In this document: in pieces, positions 34,301-45,759 of the stretch
How the letters are laid out: each line of letters opens with the position of its first letter
Numbering within the stretch: the stretch's first letter is position 1
DNA from: Tetrapyrgos nigripes
Lineage: Eukaryota; Basidiomycota; Agaricomycetes; Agaricales; Campanellaceae
DNA: 64,000 nt
NCBI GenBank assembly: GCA_013368315.1
Contig: JAACJM010000050.1
Coordinates: 310,001-374,000, forward strand
Direction: 5' to 3'
Translations under genes and position numbers: made by a program
The notes under the pieces: generated by a model
Told to the model about the DNA's origin: nothing
Seen by the model: only the letters and a program-made list of their open reading frames with translations
Databases searched by the model: none

Positions 34301-35561
34301 AGATACAACTCTATTCTAGTCGTTTGCGATAGGTTGAGGCGTGCCGCGCATTTCATTCCCTGTCGTGAATCGATGACTGCATCCGAACTCGCATGGCTCT
34401 TTCTGGATCGTATATTCCGTCTTCATGGCCTTCCCCAGTCTATCGTCTCAGATCGTGGTTCATTATTCGTCTCGAACTTTTGGACAGCTTTACTTGGACA
34501 TCTAAACATCGACTCCAAAACCTCCACTGCTTATCACACACAAACCGATGGTCTTACCGAGAGGACAAACCAGACTCTAGAAATGTACCTCCATGCTTAC
34601 GTCTCTTACCAACAGGACGACTGGATTGACTACCTACCACTTGCCGAATTCGCTTTTAATAACCACGAAAATACTTCTACCAAACATACCCCATTTTTTG
34701 CCAACCTCGGATTCCATCCCACATTCGAACCAACTCTCACTTCTGTTTCTACCATTCCCGCCGCTGACGATCTTGCCAAACGTCTACAGATCATTCATTC
34801 CGAGCTTAAAGCTGAGTTAGCACATGCTCAGGAACTACAAGCTAAGTATTACGACAAATCTCACACCACTCAACCTACACTAAAAGAAGGGCAACTCGTA
34901 TGGCTGTTACATCATAATATTCGTTCCACCAGACCTTCCGACAAACTCGATCATCGTCGCCTCGGTCCCTTTCCAATCATTAAACCCATCCACCAACGAG
35001 CATTCCTCCTACAACTTCCTACTTATCTTTCATGACTATATCCAGTGTTCCACGTTTCACTCCTTGAACCCTATAACAACCCTTCAGAATTCCATGAGCA
35101 TTCCAACCCTGTACCTTTAGAACTTTCTTGACGACTCTCCCATCATTCACTCTATCCGCGACGTGTGAAAAGTTGGACAACGTTTTGATTACCTTTGCCA
35201 CTTCAAGGATTCTTCAGATGACAACGACACTTGGATTCCTCTTACCAATATCTCTTCTAATTACAACCACCTTATCGAGTGCTTCCACCATACTCATTCG
35301 TGTGCTCCACGACCTCACGAACTTATCATTTCCAAATCACATAACGCCGAATCAATTATTAACGACTCTACTTTAACTACACCTGTTCCCACCACTCCTT
35401 CCACATCTGTTTCAATTCCAAACTTCATTCCACGACCCCCTACCCCAGTTCAAAAATCCGTTAATCCCAAATCTAACTACACTCCTCCCGTTCATGCCAT
35501 TACATGCTCTGGTAGAAAGATTACCCCTCCCAATAGATTGGATCCTATTATTAAGAGGTAG
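31338..35561 (+). pseudogene. pol: Pol polyprotein of the Ty3/gypsy element, disrupted
   Basis: Domains in order: aspartic protease (ALIDSGATVS); a frame change near 31935; reverse transcriptase with YLDDIL but INLKSTY where motif A normally has aspartate; RNase H (TLSTDASDFAI); integrase with HH-CC zinc region (CDTCSRIK) and D-D-E residues (MDFIVKLP, VSDRGSLFVS, DGLTERTNQ); then a chromodomain near 35170-35240 (FDYLCHFKDSSDDNDTW). Stops interrupt the coding sequence near 33629 (CGT TGA CAA), 34014, 35033, 35129 and 35166. Most look like CGA to TGA changes. These mutations and the lost catalytic aspartate make it inactive. Confidence 0.85.
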
Positions 35562-35708
35562 TTTTTCTTCCCCAAGTAGTGGCAACTTTTCCTGTGACCC
35601 TGGTTTTTCCCACTGGGTTTTCCGGGCCAGGTTTTTAATGTCTCCCTATTTCGGTCATTTGTATTTAGTTATAAATTTCCGTTGTTTTCTAGCTTAAAGA
35701 GGGGATAA

Positions 35709-35966
35709 TGTAGTAGTTAACTCTCCTTATTCACTCTCCTCACTCTCCTTATTCACATCTCCACTTTCCTCTGCACTTTAGACACTCCTCGACTCCTACT
35801 TCGACTCCTATGCTCCTTACTTATCCTATTTTCGTCATAGTACTCTTTTTTGCATTAGTATTTATACTTAGGCTTTCAGTAGTATTTTCCTCAGTCAAAT
35901 CAACTCTTATTTTCTATCTAAAGTCGTCTTTAAGTCTACTTAAGGGATTAGTCCAAGTCCCTTACA
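35709..35966 (+). repeat. 3' LTR of Ty3/gypsy element
   Basis: 258 bp with the same ends as the 5' LTR. The preceding purine tract at about 35696-35708 serves as plus-strand primer site. Immediately followed by target copy GACCT. Confidence 0.93.
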
Positions 35967-36493
35967 GACCTGTCAAACTCTATAATAACTATCAATCAAT
36001 CTTCCATTCTATCGATCCTATCTTTCTCCTACATTTCTCCATTTCTCCTACATTTCTCCACTTATGCACCTATATTTCTCCTATCTCTTCCCTATCACTT
36101 ATTCATTGCTCTTCTATATAAACCACTAGACATTCTAGTTAGTCCTTTAGTTCATTCACTTTGTCTCCGCTCTGTACTACTACTACGCAGTGTAGAGCCT
36201 AGTCAGCTTACTCTTATCTCTCTATCTCTCTTTACTCTGAATCAATCTTGTTTTGTGACTTGGGTGGTTTATTATCGAGTGTACCGACAACCTTGACACT
36301 TGAACAAACTCCCTTACACCCACCTCACTATCTTGAGTCCCTTTCCTGTTTACCTTGCTTGTCTCTGTTCTCAGTCTCCTTTCCCTCCTCTATCTCCATT
36401 CATTTATATCGCAAGTGTTGTATTCCCTCCCTGCAATTCGATTTTGTATCGATTGCTAGCAGACACTACTTCGAGTAGACTGCGAACCCACTG
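35967..36493. repeat. Left arm (distal part) of palindrome
   Basis: Near-identical reverse complement of about 36509-37019. Includes the LTR-like 3' part with TATATAA near 36115 and a presumed end near CTTGACA 36299, then about 190 bp of leader. A short tandem duplication of TTTCTCCTACATTTCTCC is present only in this arm. Confidence 0.85.
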
Positions 36494-36508
36494 TGTACTT
36501 CGAGTAAC

Positions 36509-37152
36509 CAGTGTGTTTGCAGTCTACTCGAAGTAGTGTCTGCTAGCAATCAATATGAAATCAAATTGCAGGGAGGGAATACAACACTTGTGATATAAAT
36601 GAATGGAGATAGAGGAGGGAAAGGAGACTGAGAACAGAGACAAGCAAGGTAAACAGGAAAGGGACTCAAGATAGTGAGGTGGGTGTAAGGGAGTTCATTC
36701 AAGTGTCAAGGTTGTCGATACACTCAATAATAAACCACCCAAATCACACAAAACAAGATTGATTCAGAGTAAAGAGAGATAGAGAGATAAGAGTAAGCTG
36801 ACTAGGCTCTACACTGTGTAGTAGTAGTATGGAGTGGAGACAAAGTGAATGAACTAAAGGACTAACTAGAATGTCTAGTGGTTTATATAGAAGAGCAATG
36901 AATAAGTGATAGGGAAGAGATAGGAGAAATATAGGTGCATAAGTGGAGAAATGTAGGAGAAAGATAGGATCAATGGAATGGAAGATTGATTGATAGTTAT
37001 TATAGAGTTTGACAGGTCTTATAAGGTTCAAAGTCAGTAATATAAGATTTAAAAGGTTTATCGAGGAAATGCAATAGATGAATGATCAGAAAATGGGTTC
37101 AATAATGAAGTAGAAGAGGAAGGAGGACAAAAAACTGTAGTAGTTTGTGACA
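36509..37152. repeat. Right arm of palindrome
   Basis: Uninterrupted arm, reverse complement of the left arm 29527-29665 plus 35967-36493. It proves the pre-insertion sequence across the Ty3 target site (AAGACCTGTCAAAC). Confidence 0.88.
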
Positions 37153-40100
37153 AGAGATAGGGTACCTGTAGATACGACTCATGACAGACAGTGGTCAAAA
37201 TTTTGGCTAAGTCAAAACAATCATGTGAGATTTCTGCGACCTCACAAAAGTGGGCTCTAGGCTCATGTCTGGAATGGAATTTTTTTTTTCAAAAATTGCC
37301 TGGTCAGATGTTAATTGTGTGAGGGCCCAGTTTCCTATGGCCATTTAGCTCAGCTGTTTTGTTGTCAAGGTTTTGTGGGGTCTCAAGTTAAAGACTGACT
37401 AGTGGTGGTTGATTCTTTTTGTACTTACATGTGTATTATGCACTGGGTAGTTGCACAAGTATTTTATTTTACCATTTGATCAAATTGATGCAGATATTTC
37501 CATAGCTTCAAATCTAGACAGACATGACAATCTGTAAGCATTATACAAAAAGCAAAAGCAATAGTCATGTACTTTTATTGAGTTTTGCATACCTACATCT
37601 ACTGTGGTTGTTTACACCAAGACAATGACCTTTCTCGATACAGACAGCACATTTCCTCTTGTCTCAATATTAGGTGGACCTTCATCTTAAAATTCTCTTC
37701 CATTACTCTTGGTTCACTGGAACTATTATAAGGGAGAAAGGAGGATGGAAGTGTATCTAAATAATCAGAATCTACAATAAGTACACATTATTTATTAGAG
37801 TTCTGTGGAAAAGATGCTGGAGCAGCTTGTCAAGAGGCATTTGATTCATTTGGAGTGGCAGTTCTAGATTTTTGTTAGGATCTTTACTCTTGAGACATAC
37901 ATATGCTAAGGCTACTTACTGTCTCTTAGATTCTAGAATAGCAAGTTGCATAGTAAACATATGGCCATATAGTGAATCTTGTAATTTCTAACTTTCTCTC
38001 AAAAATTGGGTATACTACTGTAGTTCAAAGTTTCTTGAAATTGGCTAGCATTACAATGAAGTGAAGGTATTTAGATGTCTAAAAAGATCATAGCTTACCT
38101 TGAGTAGGTGGGTTTGTAGAATTACTTCTAGATACTGATGATTTGCAAGGCTTTCTGCCTGTTTGTTCTCTATAACCACCTGCATTGTGTCCAGGCTGAT
38201 TTTTGGTACCCTGAGGCCAATCTGGTTGACTTGTTCTAAAAGTGTTACTGGGATCACACCAAAGGCACAGTCAAGAAGGCAGAAAAGCTGGGGGTGGCCA
38301 AAGGCCACCTAGCATCTCATAACACATAACATGCTTGCACAAACATGTAACCCAGTTGGAGGATCTAGTAATGCACTGAAGTGGTCAAAAGACTATTATC
38401 ACTATTACAACGCTGCTTTGGGACAGTGGTGTAATCACTATTACATGTATAAACCCTTTTTAGAGTACAAGGTAAGCATTATTATGGTTTAAACCTTTTT
38501 CGGAGCTCTGCGTAATCAGTATGACATAGTTAAACCATATGGGGATAGCCAATGCCCAATTTGGCAATTGGAGCTATTCCAGGCATGAGCCAAGAGCCCA
38601 AAAGTGCTGGATTTTGTTCTAGTTGCTTCGCCAACAGTGATCAACTGTCATCACTACTCTCACGAAAGACTGGTTACAAGTCTAGGTTTGAAACTGTTTC
38701 TCCATAAGCAATCATAATTACACTGTTTTGTGGAATGCAAATGCATGATCACAAGAATACCACAACCAGGAAACATAAGAATGCCATCAACAGGAAGCAC
38801 TTCCCCACAGGAGTTCCGAAAGGAACAAATGTCATTGAACTGACAATTTGGTCACTGGGAAGCCCTTTAAGACTACTAGCACATGTCCATAATGAACACT
38901 TTGGATGGGATGAGAATGAGGCTAGTAGTCCATAATATTCAGGATGTACCTTGAAACATCGACCCAGAGCTGTCAAGAACTTGCCCATAGGAACCTGTTG
39001 TTCAGTGGAGATGGTCTCAATGTGAGGTACACTGATGTTATATATCTTGCTATTAGGAAGTGCCACCAGTATCCAAAACATGTCTCAAGACAAAGGCCAC
39101 TGGTGACGACACGCTCCCTTTCCAAAGACAGAGTACCAAACAGAGTGGAACATACCTGACAATGATTTTTGTGTCGTGACCTCACCTGTGCAAAGAATGG
39201 CTTCCTGAGGTGACACTGCTGTTTCTTATCACAGTATCATCCTGCCATGATGATTACACTGTTGGCTTCCAACTGATTCCCATCCTTTAAGCACTTGATC
39301 CTCAAGAGATATGCAAACCAGTGGTACAGATGAACAAATTTCGTCTATGGGGGAGGAAAGCAGTGTGAGTCATGCTCATCAATTGGAAGCAGCACCAATG
39401 CTTTCCACAATCAATCAACAATCAATAGTGGCCTGTAAGCTCAACAGGACTTAAAGGAGGTGCAGGTGACAGCTCTGAGCTGGTGTGCCAGAATCATTTT
39501 TGATTCCAGGGAGCCTAGACCTTCAAGTGGTTCTCAGTTGATTCTCAAACTGAGACTTGCTGAATGTGGGCCAGCAGGTTGCCACTGGCAGGTACGAGTC
39601 CATTTCCCTTTAAATTCTTCCAGCTCTCAATGGCTGCTGAGCATATAACACTGATCACTGGCAGCAAAGCCCACTACCCATACGCTAGTTACTGAAAGGT
39701 CAGGGTGTACTTCAAAAAGCACAGAACCTAGCGAACTCATTGTCTGGCCTGCAGCCAACACCTTGTGCAATAGTAGTAAGAGTATACATAACAGTATGTA
39801 CTTAATCATTGTTCTGAAGAGACCTTTCCTGAAAGCTGAAAGTTGTGAAACATGTCAAGATGAGCGCGAGGAGAATTAAAATTATCAAGTCATAGATTCC
39901 CACTACTGTAAGTAGTGGGTTTTTACAGAGCAATCAGATTTTCTGTCACCAGATTGATTTGGCAGTAAATGCAAAAACTCACCTGGGTGGCTCTGTTCGC
40001 CTGTGCAGGCTGTCTCTGATCCATTTAATCTGTGGGGCATCACAGTTCTTTCAGCCTTGTCTGTGCCCCCTGAGTTCAGTCAAGGCGTGCAGTTGCATCT

Positions 40101-41168
40101 GTCCCCTATCTATCCTAGTCTCAGTTCTGTTTCGTTTGTTCCCCTCCTTTTGTTGTGTTCCATTCTTATTCACCCCAGCTGCCTGCTTGAGTTCATTGCT
40201 CTCTGTCTTTCCCCATCCAAATAATACCCCAACCCTCTACCCTGTTTTTCTGGCATGGCCACTACTGGGCTCGTAGTTTCCAGCGTCGCTGTCACTGGAT
40301 TTCTCTGTGATTATCAGCTCACAACATTGCTACTTGCTACTTCATTTGCAAGAGAACGGGGTCTTCCTTTTCCTGCCTACGAGTCTGGGGTTGCACATCA
40401 GCTTCCTGTCACTGTTACGTCTCATTTGGTTTCTCTCACAACTTCTATTTCTTTCATGTTGTCCCCGTAACATCTCTGTTGTTCTCGGTCAAGACCTCCA
40501 AGATGCTTGTGTCAGAGCTTCGCTTCCAGAGCTAGCTTCTTTACTTGAATCTGTCCCCATAAGGAAGGAGTACATGCAGAATGTAAATACCAGTATTACT
40601 GTATGCAGAACATGTAAAAACAATGGAAAGCATTGCAAGAGAGCTTCCTCCCAGTTTGTTTATGATGTCAGGGTGAAAAGCCTGGCCCTTATTCAGGCGT
40701 ATAGTTCTGTATGTGAAAGGAGAATGTGAGATTGAAGGTACATTGTACTGGTTTTCTTGCAAGTTCACAAAATGTGCCTGGTCTAATGGCTCTGGTAGAT
40801 CGCTGGGAGCAGGGAACATATTTATGGGAACAGTAGATGAGCGAGGTGTATCCAAGTGGAATTTTTTAGTTCACTTAACGACGAAGAGTTGTCTAGGTGT
40901 TACAGTCTGCTTGAAGTGCTGACTCAAAAGTATGGAGGCACCACCTCCATTGGTGAGGACCTCATACACATCTAGCTGTTCTGATTCGATAACTGTATTC
41001 TGAGTACTAGTGTGGTATTTGGAAGCATAAGTAGAGCAATATTTTTCTGTGCTGGTGGCTTTCCTGGTATTTGGCATTTGATGATGTGCAAAGTGTTACC
41101 TTAAGTTTGGGGAAAAAACTGATCATGGGGTTGTCAGGCTGAACGACGTTGGAAGGGTGCATGGAATG
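37153..41168. other. Relic DNA without intact genes
   Basis: AT-rich, highly decayed. Recognisable content is a GMC oxidoreductase fragment (38936-39500) and a short repeat at about 39655-39690 related to 41595-41640 in inverted orientation. Open frames such as minus 38051-38308 and plus 40307-40729 have no recognisable domain. Confidence 0.5.
38936..39500 (-). pseudogene. Degenerate GMC oxidoreductase fragment
   Basis: Nucleotide similarity, in the same order and orientation, to the GMC pseudogene: the stretch from CAGGATGTAC(C)TTGA matches 24113 onward (GTCAAG..CTTGCCCATA.GAACCT, then TCTTGCTATT). The part around 39300-39480 matches 24551-24710 (GGGAGGAAAGCAG, CAATCAATAGTGGC vs GATCAATAGTAGC, GGAGTGCAGG). 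No frame is maintained. An old second copy. Confidence 0.65.
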
Positions 41169-41543
41169 CAGTGTTCGCTTTTAAGGCCTTAAATCGTCCT
41201 TCAAGGATCTTTAAGGCTTAATGGCCTTAAACCCTTAAATTTAAGGGCTTTTTTTAAGCCTTAAGCAGTCAAAGCTATGCATGGTAGCTGGTGAGTTATG
41301 CGCAGGGAAAGACATCTAGAGCCAATCTAGAGCTGAGATACACTCACCTTCATAGTACTTGAACAACAGCTCACGATCAACCCATGATTCCAACATGATT
41401 CCCCACTCCATTTTCCTTGTATGACCTTGCTGTCGCAGTCTCTGCCCACTCCCCAGCCATTAGCCGAGGCCTTAAACCCAATTTAAGGCCTTAAAGGCGT
41501 TTCCTAGAAAATTTTAAGCCCTTATGCCTTAAGGAGAACACTG
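41169..41543. mobile_element. hAT-type MITE
   Basis: 375 bp bounded by inverted repeats CAGTGTTCGC...(left) and ...GAGAACACTG (right), the CAGTG-type end of hAT elements. An 8-bp target duplication flanks it: ATGGAATG at 41161-41168 and ATGGAACG at 41544-41551, one mismatch. The interior is rich in TTAAGGCCTTAA-type palindromic words and has no coding capacity. Confidence 0.8.
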
Positions 41544-41731
41544 ATGGAACGGCCTCAGAATTTGGATGATAGGCTCGGAAAGCCAGCTGCCCACCAGCGT
41601 GTGGGTAGCGGGCTTTGCCGTCCCGCCGGCCCTTTGCCGGTTATTATTTATATACATATATATATATAGGATGGATACATATTGCACTGAGGTTCTAATA
41701 TATGTCCGCATCTCGCAAGTAGTGGAAGCTC

Positions 41732-44700
41732 CTACTGATCACTATACGACAACTCCGTCGCCGTCGTATAATCTCCATCTCCATTTCCAAAGCTCATCAC
41801 TGTCTCTGTATACACGTCTGTACCAGTATCACTGGCTGCTACAATCGTTTCCGACAAAAATTGGAATCCAGATCCGTTCACCTCCGTTTCACTCATACTG
41901 AATCCTGTCATACCCATCCCGTTCGGGTCCACATCTGAAAACGCCGGAAGAGCCTCGCTTGAGTTGGGATCCGCATATCCAGTCCCACCCGACGAGCTCG
42001 AATCGTTTCCAAAATTGTTCATCATATTCCCAAAACCTTGAATGAGGGAGGAGAAACCCTGGGATTCTGACTCGGAGCCTCCCTGATTGCCCGAATAATC
42101 AAAACCAGGGCTAGAGCCAGGCGTATCGCTATAATTGGGTAAAACTCCGGGGCTCTGATCGCCATAACTGAAGTCTTGAGACGAACTCGAGTTTTGATAT
42201 TGGTCCTCGGTATATGACTGCTGCTGTTGTGCATACGCATCTTGCGGCTGGGATTGCCCATCTGTGGACGTCTGTTGTTGTGTATACGGATCCTGTGACT
42301 GAGAATGTGAGTACGTCTGCGTCTGTTGTTGTTTGCTGTTGTTGTGCATAAGCATCTTGCGGCTGGGATTGCCCATATGTGGGCATCTGTTGTTGCTGCT
42401 GCTGCTGTGGAGGACGGACCGGCTGCTGCTGATAATGCTGCTGGCCATTCACATTAGGAGGAGGATGAGGATGAGGATGATACGAATTCGTATTCGACGG
42501 GCGGGGAGGTACATTTGTTTGTTGGTGTGGATGGCTCAGAGTCGGCTGAGAAGGGTGCTGAGGATACTGAGGCTGATGATGCATCTGTGGTTGAGGATGA
42601 GTAGCATGATGCGATTGCATCGGCATCTGAGGGTGAGGATGAGGATGTGACTGCGCCTGCGTCGTGGTCTGTGTCGGCAAATTAAAATGCTGCTGTGTTG
42701 CACCAGGTGAACTGTACGGAGACGAAGCCGAGGCCAAATGATTTTGGTGTCCTCCTGATTGCTGATGGTAGTGTTGTTGGTGATGCATTTGACTTTGTGT
42801 GTTCGTGAAGCTAGAGCTAGCATGATGCTGCTGTCCCTGTCCTTGACCAAGTCCACCGAGTCCATTTGCCTGCTGCCCATGATTGGAACTATGTGCAGTG
42901 GGATTTTGGGCAGCTTGGGAAAGCTTCATCAACGCATGAATGATAGCATCATAATCCACCCCAGAACCCGAATTTGGACCAGCCGTCTGCTGATTCTGCC
43001 CTAAGCCTGTAGTTCCAATACTTGTACCCGATCCCATATTATTCAAACCGTTATTTCCATTACTTCCACCCAACACAGACGTCAGCATATTCTGCTGAAG
43101 CTGTTGAAGCTGCTGAAGCTGCTGAATCTGATTGATAATCCCTTGATAATCAACCCCAGGCCTTACTTGAAACGCAGCTCGCAACCGCGAAAGATCAAGA
43201 TTTATCCCAGAACCCGCTAGACCATCCAAACTCAAATTGCCCAAACTTGCACTGACACTCTGGATGAGGTCAGACGGCAAGAGCGAACTCGCGACTCCGG
43301 AAAGGATGTCTGGAGCGAGGGCCATGATGGAACCAGAGACTATACCTGTCAGTGCATGACGGGCGTAGTTTTTGGCCCATCTAGTTGCCCGCTGGCCAAG
43401 TTGGTGGGCAATCACCGACGATGAGGAGTTGTTTGCGGTGGCGGTGGTGGTGTTGACATTGGCAGCAGGACCGGTAACTGAACCTGACGTCTGTGTCTGA
43501 GGCAAAAAGGTAGACGTCGACGTCTGCGGTGTATGTGACGTGGGGTTAGCAGGTGGTAAGGGAGGGGTCGATGCATGCGTTGGTGTACTCTGATACACCG
43601 GTGAGCCCCAAAGACTGAAAGGCGGCTTCGGCTTCGGCGGTTGCGGTTGCATTGGATTCGCAACGGGATAAGAATGGGCAGATTGTCCATGGCTATGTCC
43701 ATGTCCAAAAGATACAGCTTGACCTGTAGTATTGTGGATCTGTCCCACTGGCGTGCCCACATTCGTACTGGTAACAGGACTGTGATTATGCGGGAATCCT
43801 GGGGAAATGGGCGTCGACGGTAAAGCCTGATTCTGATTCTGCGCACCACCAAAACCACCGCCACTACCGAGGTTAATGTTATACGTCTGCTGAACCGTAA
43901 CAGGAGTCTGATTGTGGCTCTGTGTCTGCGTCTGCGTTTGGGTTGGAGTGGGAGGAGCAGAGAGAATTCGCATTCAATGGCGCACCCGACAATATTGAAG
44001 ACGGTACTCCAGGGATGGGCACTGGCGCTGGCATCGACAGCGCTCCTGACCCAGTCACTGGCGTCGACATCAACGGTTGGGGAGGTTGTGGTGGTCGAAG
44101 CGTCATCACGACCTCTCGCAAGTCGTTGGGAGCTGATGACTGGTAAGGCTGCGTGATGGAATTTCCGACCCTATTTCCTGGACCTGGTGAGGATGAAGAC
44201 GAAGACATGGAAGGCGACCCGGGCGAATTCAACCATGGAGATGAAGTTGCAGCTGACGGGGATGAGTGGGAACTCGTCGACCCAGTTCCAGCCTGGTATG
44301 TACGAGCCCTATGTGGAACATTGTGCGTATGTAGCTCCGAAGGACCGCCAACAGATGCACTTGCTGAAGCAGATCTTCCTAAGTGATGAGGCCCAATCGG
44401 ATGCTGGTTTTGCATCTGAGTGCCTGGATTGATAGGAGTCCTGGGGATGCTACTGCTGTACAACGCCTGTCCATCTGCCAAGGGAGGACTACTGCCATAA
44501 CTAGTCTGAGAATCAATGGATGAGATGGACATTCTTGATTGACGAGCAGCATGAGTGTTATCATGGCCGCTGGGGATGCTGGGAGAACTGAGAGAAGTAA
44601 GGGTGCTGGAATTGGATGGAATGGAGGTTTGTGGAGGTGAAGTATACTTGGCAGGAAGTGCACTCGCGTACAACCTCTGCGCAAACGACATGCCTGCTGT

Positions 44701-44955
44701 CGATGTCGATGCTGCTGTCGTCGTGACTGTGATCGTAGACGTAGACGTAGATGGAGTAGATGAAGTAACAGTAGCAGTCGTCGCCAATAGAGGTACAGCG
44801 TTCTCTAGACAACTTCCAGCACTACCTGAGAGATGCCGGTCTTGTTGTCCTGAGGCAAGCTCGGAATATGGAGGAGATGCATCGGAATCTTTTATTGAGC
44901 CCATATACGCGGTTTTCTCTGGTTCTTGCAAGCTGTATTTCTCGACCGCAAGCAT
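41732..44955 (-). CDS. Gln/Ser/Pro/His-rich low-complexity protein with frame breaks
   Basis: Coding-like sequence runs from ATG 44955 (MLAVEKYSLQEPEKTAYMGS; an intron acceptor-like TTTGCAG lies just upstream, so a 5'-UTR intron is likely) to the stop at 41732-41734. It includes a PPYSEL motif, Ser/Thr/Pro-rich and Gln/His-rich parts, and a more ordered, hydrophobic block (QRATRWAKNYARHALTGIVS, then SIMALAPDILSGVASSLLPS), followed by a Gly/Asn/Ser-rich tail. The frame must shift near 43970 and again near 42325. The second shift disappears if one A of CAGCAAACAA is removed. A joined product would be about 1070 residues. I know no family; the amphipathic block suggests membrane or dimer contact, unproven. 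Confidence 0.5.
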
Positions 44956-45759
44956 ATCCAGTCGCAACGCTGCAAATGAAGCATGAGTCTATCTAGTACG
45001 CAAAAGAAAGGTCAACACGACTCACCTTAGTAACAAGTAACACCTGCAGACGAATCTAAATGTCCCCGACTGAACGCTACGCGTACTTATACGTGCTCGG
45101 GTGTTATAATTGTGCTGGTGGGTTATAAGGGTTGTAACACGGACGTAGGTGGATTAGATGAAATCAAACATGTAGCCTGTCCAGGGTATATGCATGATTC
45201 GGCCAGTGCAGCTCGGTCAAGGGTAGCAGTCCTGACAATGTCAAGATCGTGATGGAACCGTCAGGTTTTATTTGACGTTCTTGTCAGAACATACGCCAGT
45301 GTAGCTTGCAAAGCCAACACGAGGAGTTTGGGCTGGAAATAACGGCGTATTTTATTGCATTCCAGTGGTCAGCTGCTAGGGATTTGAGAAGAAGAGATCC
45401 TGTTTGAAAGAGGTGACGGACCGTGAAGAGATCTACGAAACGCCGCAACGCGTTGTCATGTGTCTTGGTTGAGCGCTTAAGCAATTTGTTGCTCCGTCTG
45501 TACAGCTTCTGTCATGAGGTATTCAGGAACAGAGTATCTCCGGGTTAATTTTCCGAGTGAGACGATGCTAAAATTGACAGAAGAAACAAAGATACGACAT
45601 TGCAACAAAGAGCGATTGGATAAAAAGATGAGAGATGCAGCGATATTGCATAAGATAGGAAGCGAGGAGAAGAAACAGTGGCACAACCAGTCCCGGGGGT
45701 ATGTCTGGTGTTTACTTGTACAAGGAGAAGAGAAGCATAGATGAATACATCAATTACAA
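44956..45759. other. Intergenic
   Basis: Leader of the Gln-rich gene (probable 5'-UTR intron ending near 44969) and upstream sequence. No supported gene; the short frame at 45514-45744 is not domain-like. Confidence 0.4.

Larger units (their letters stand above)
29666..35966 (+). mobile_element. Ty3/gypsy chromovirus (complete, decayed)
   Basis: Two 258-bp LTRs bound gag and pol in the order protease, reverse transcriptase, RNase H, integrase, chromodomain, with a 5-bp target duplication GACCT (29661-29665 and 35967-35971). A polypurine tract (AAAGAGGGGATAA) directly precedes the 3' LTR. Pol is interrupted by stops and shifts, so the element is not autonomous now. Confidence 0.93.
29527..37152. 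mobile_element. Palindromic LTR-like/foldback element, split by a nested retrotransposon
   Basis: The outer element begins TGTCACGAACTG and ends with the inverted counterpart TAGTTTGTGACA. It is flanked by a 5-bp direct repeat AGAGA (29522-29526 and 37153-37157). Without the nested Ty3 insertion (29666-35966, including one copy of its target site) it is about 1.3 kb and almost perfectly palindromic: left arm 29527-29665 plus 35967 to about 36493, a loop of about 15 nt, and a right arm about 36509-37152. Each arm contains a TATATAA box and TG...CA limits like an LTR followed by leader sequence. Confidence 0.75.

Noticed and set aside
36248..36536. Plus-strand frames in the palindrome
   Set aside because: Arise from LTR-leader sequence and have no retroelement protein motif.
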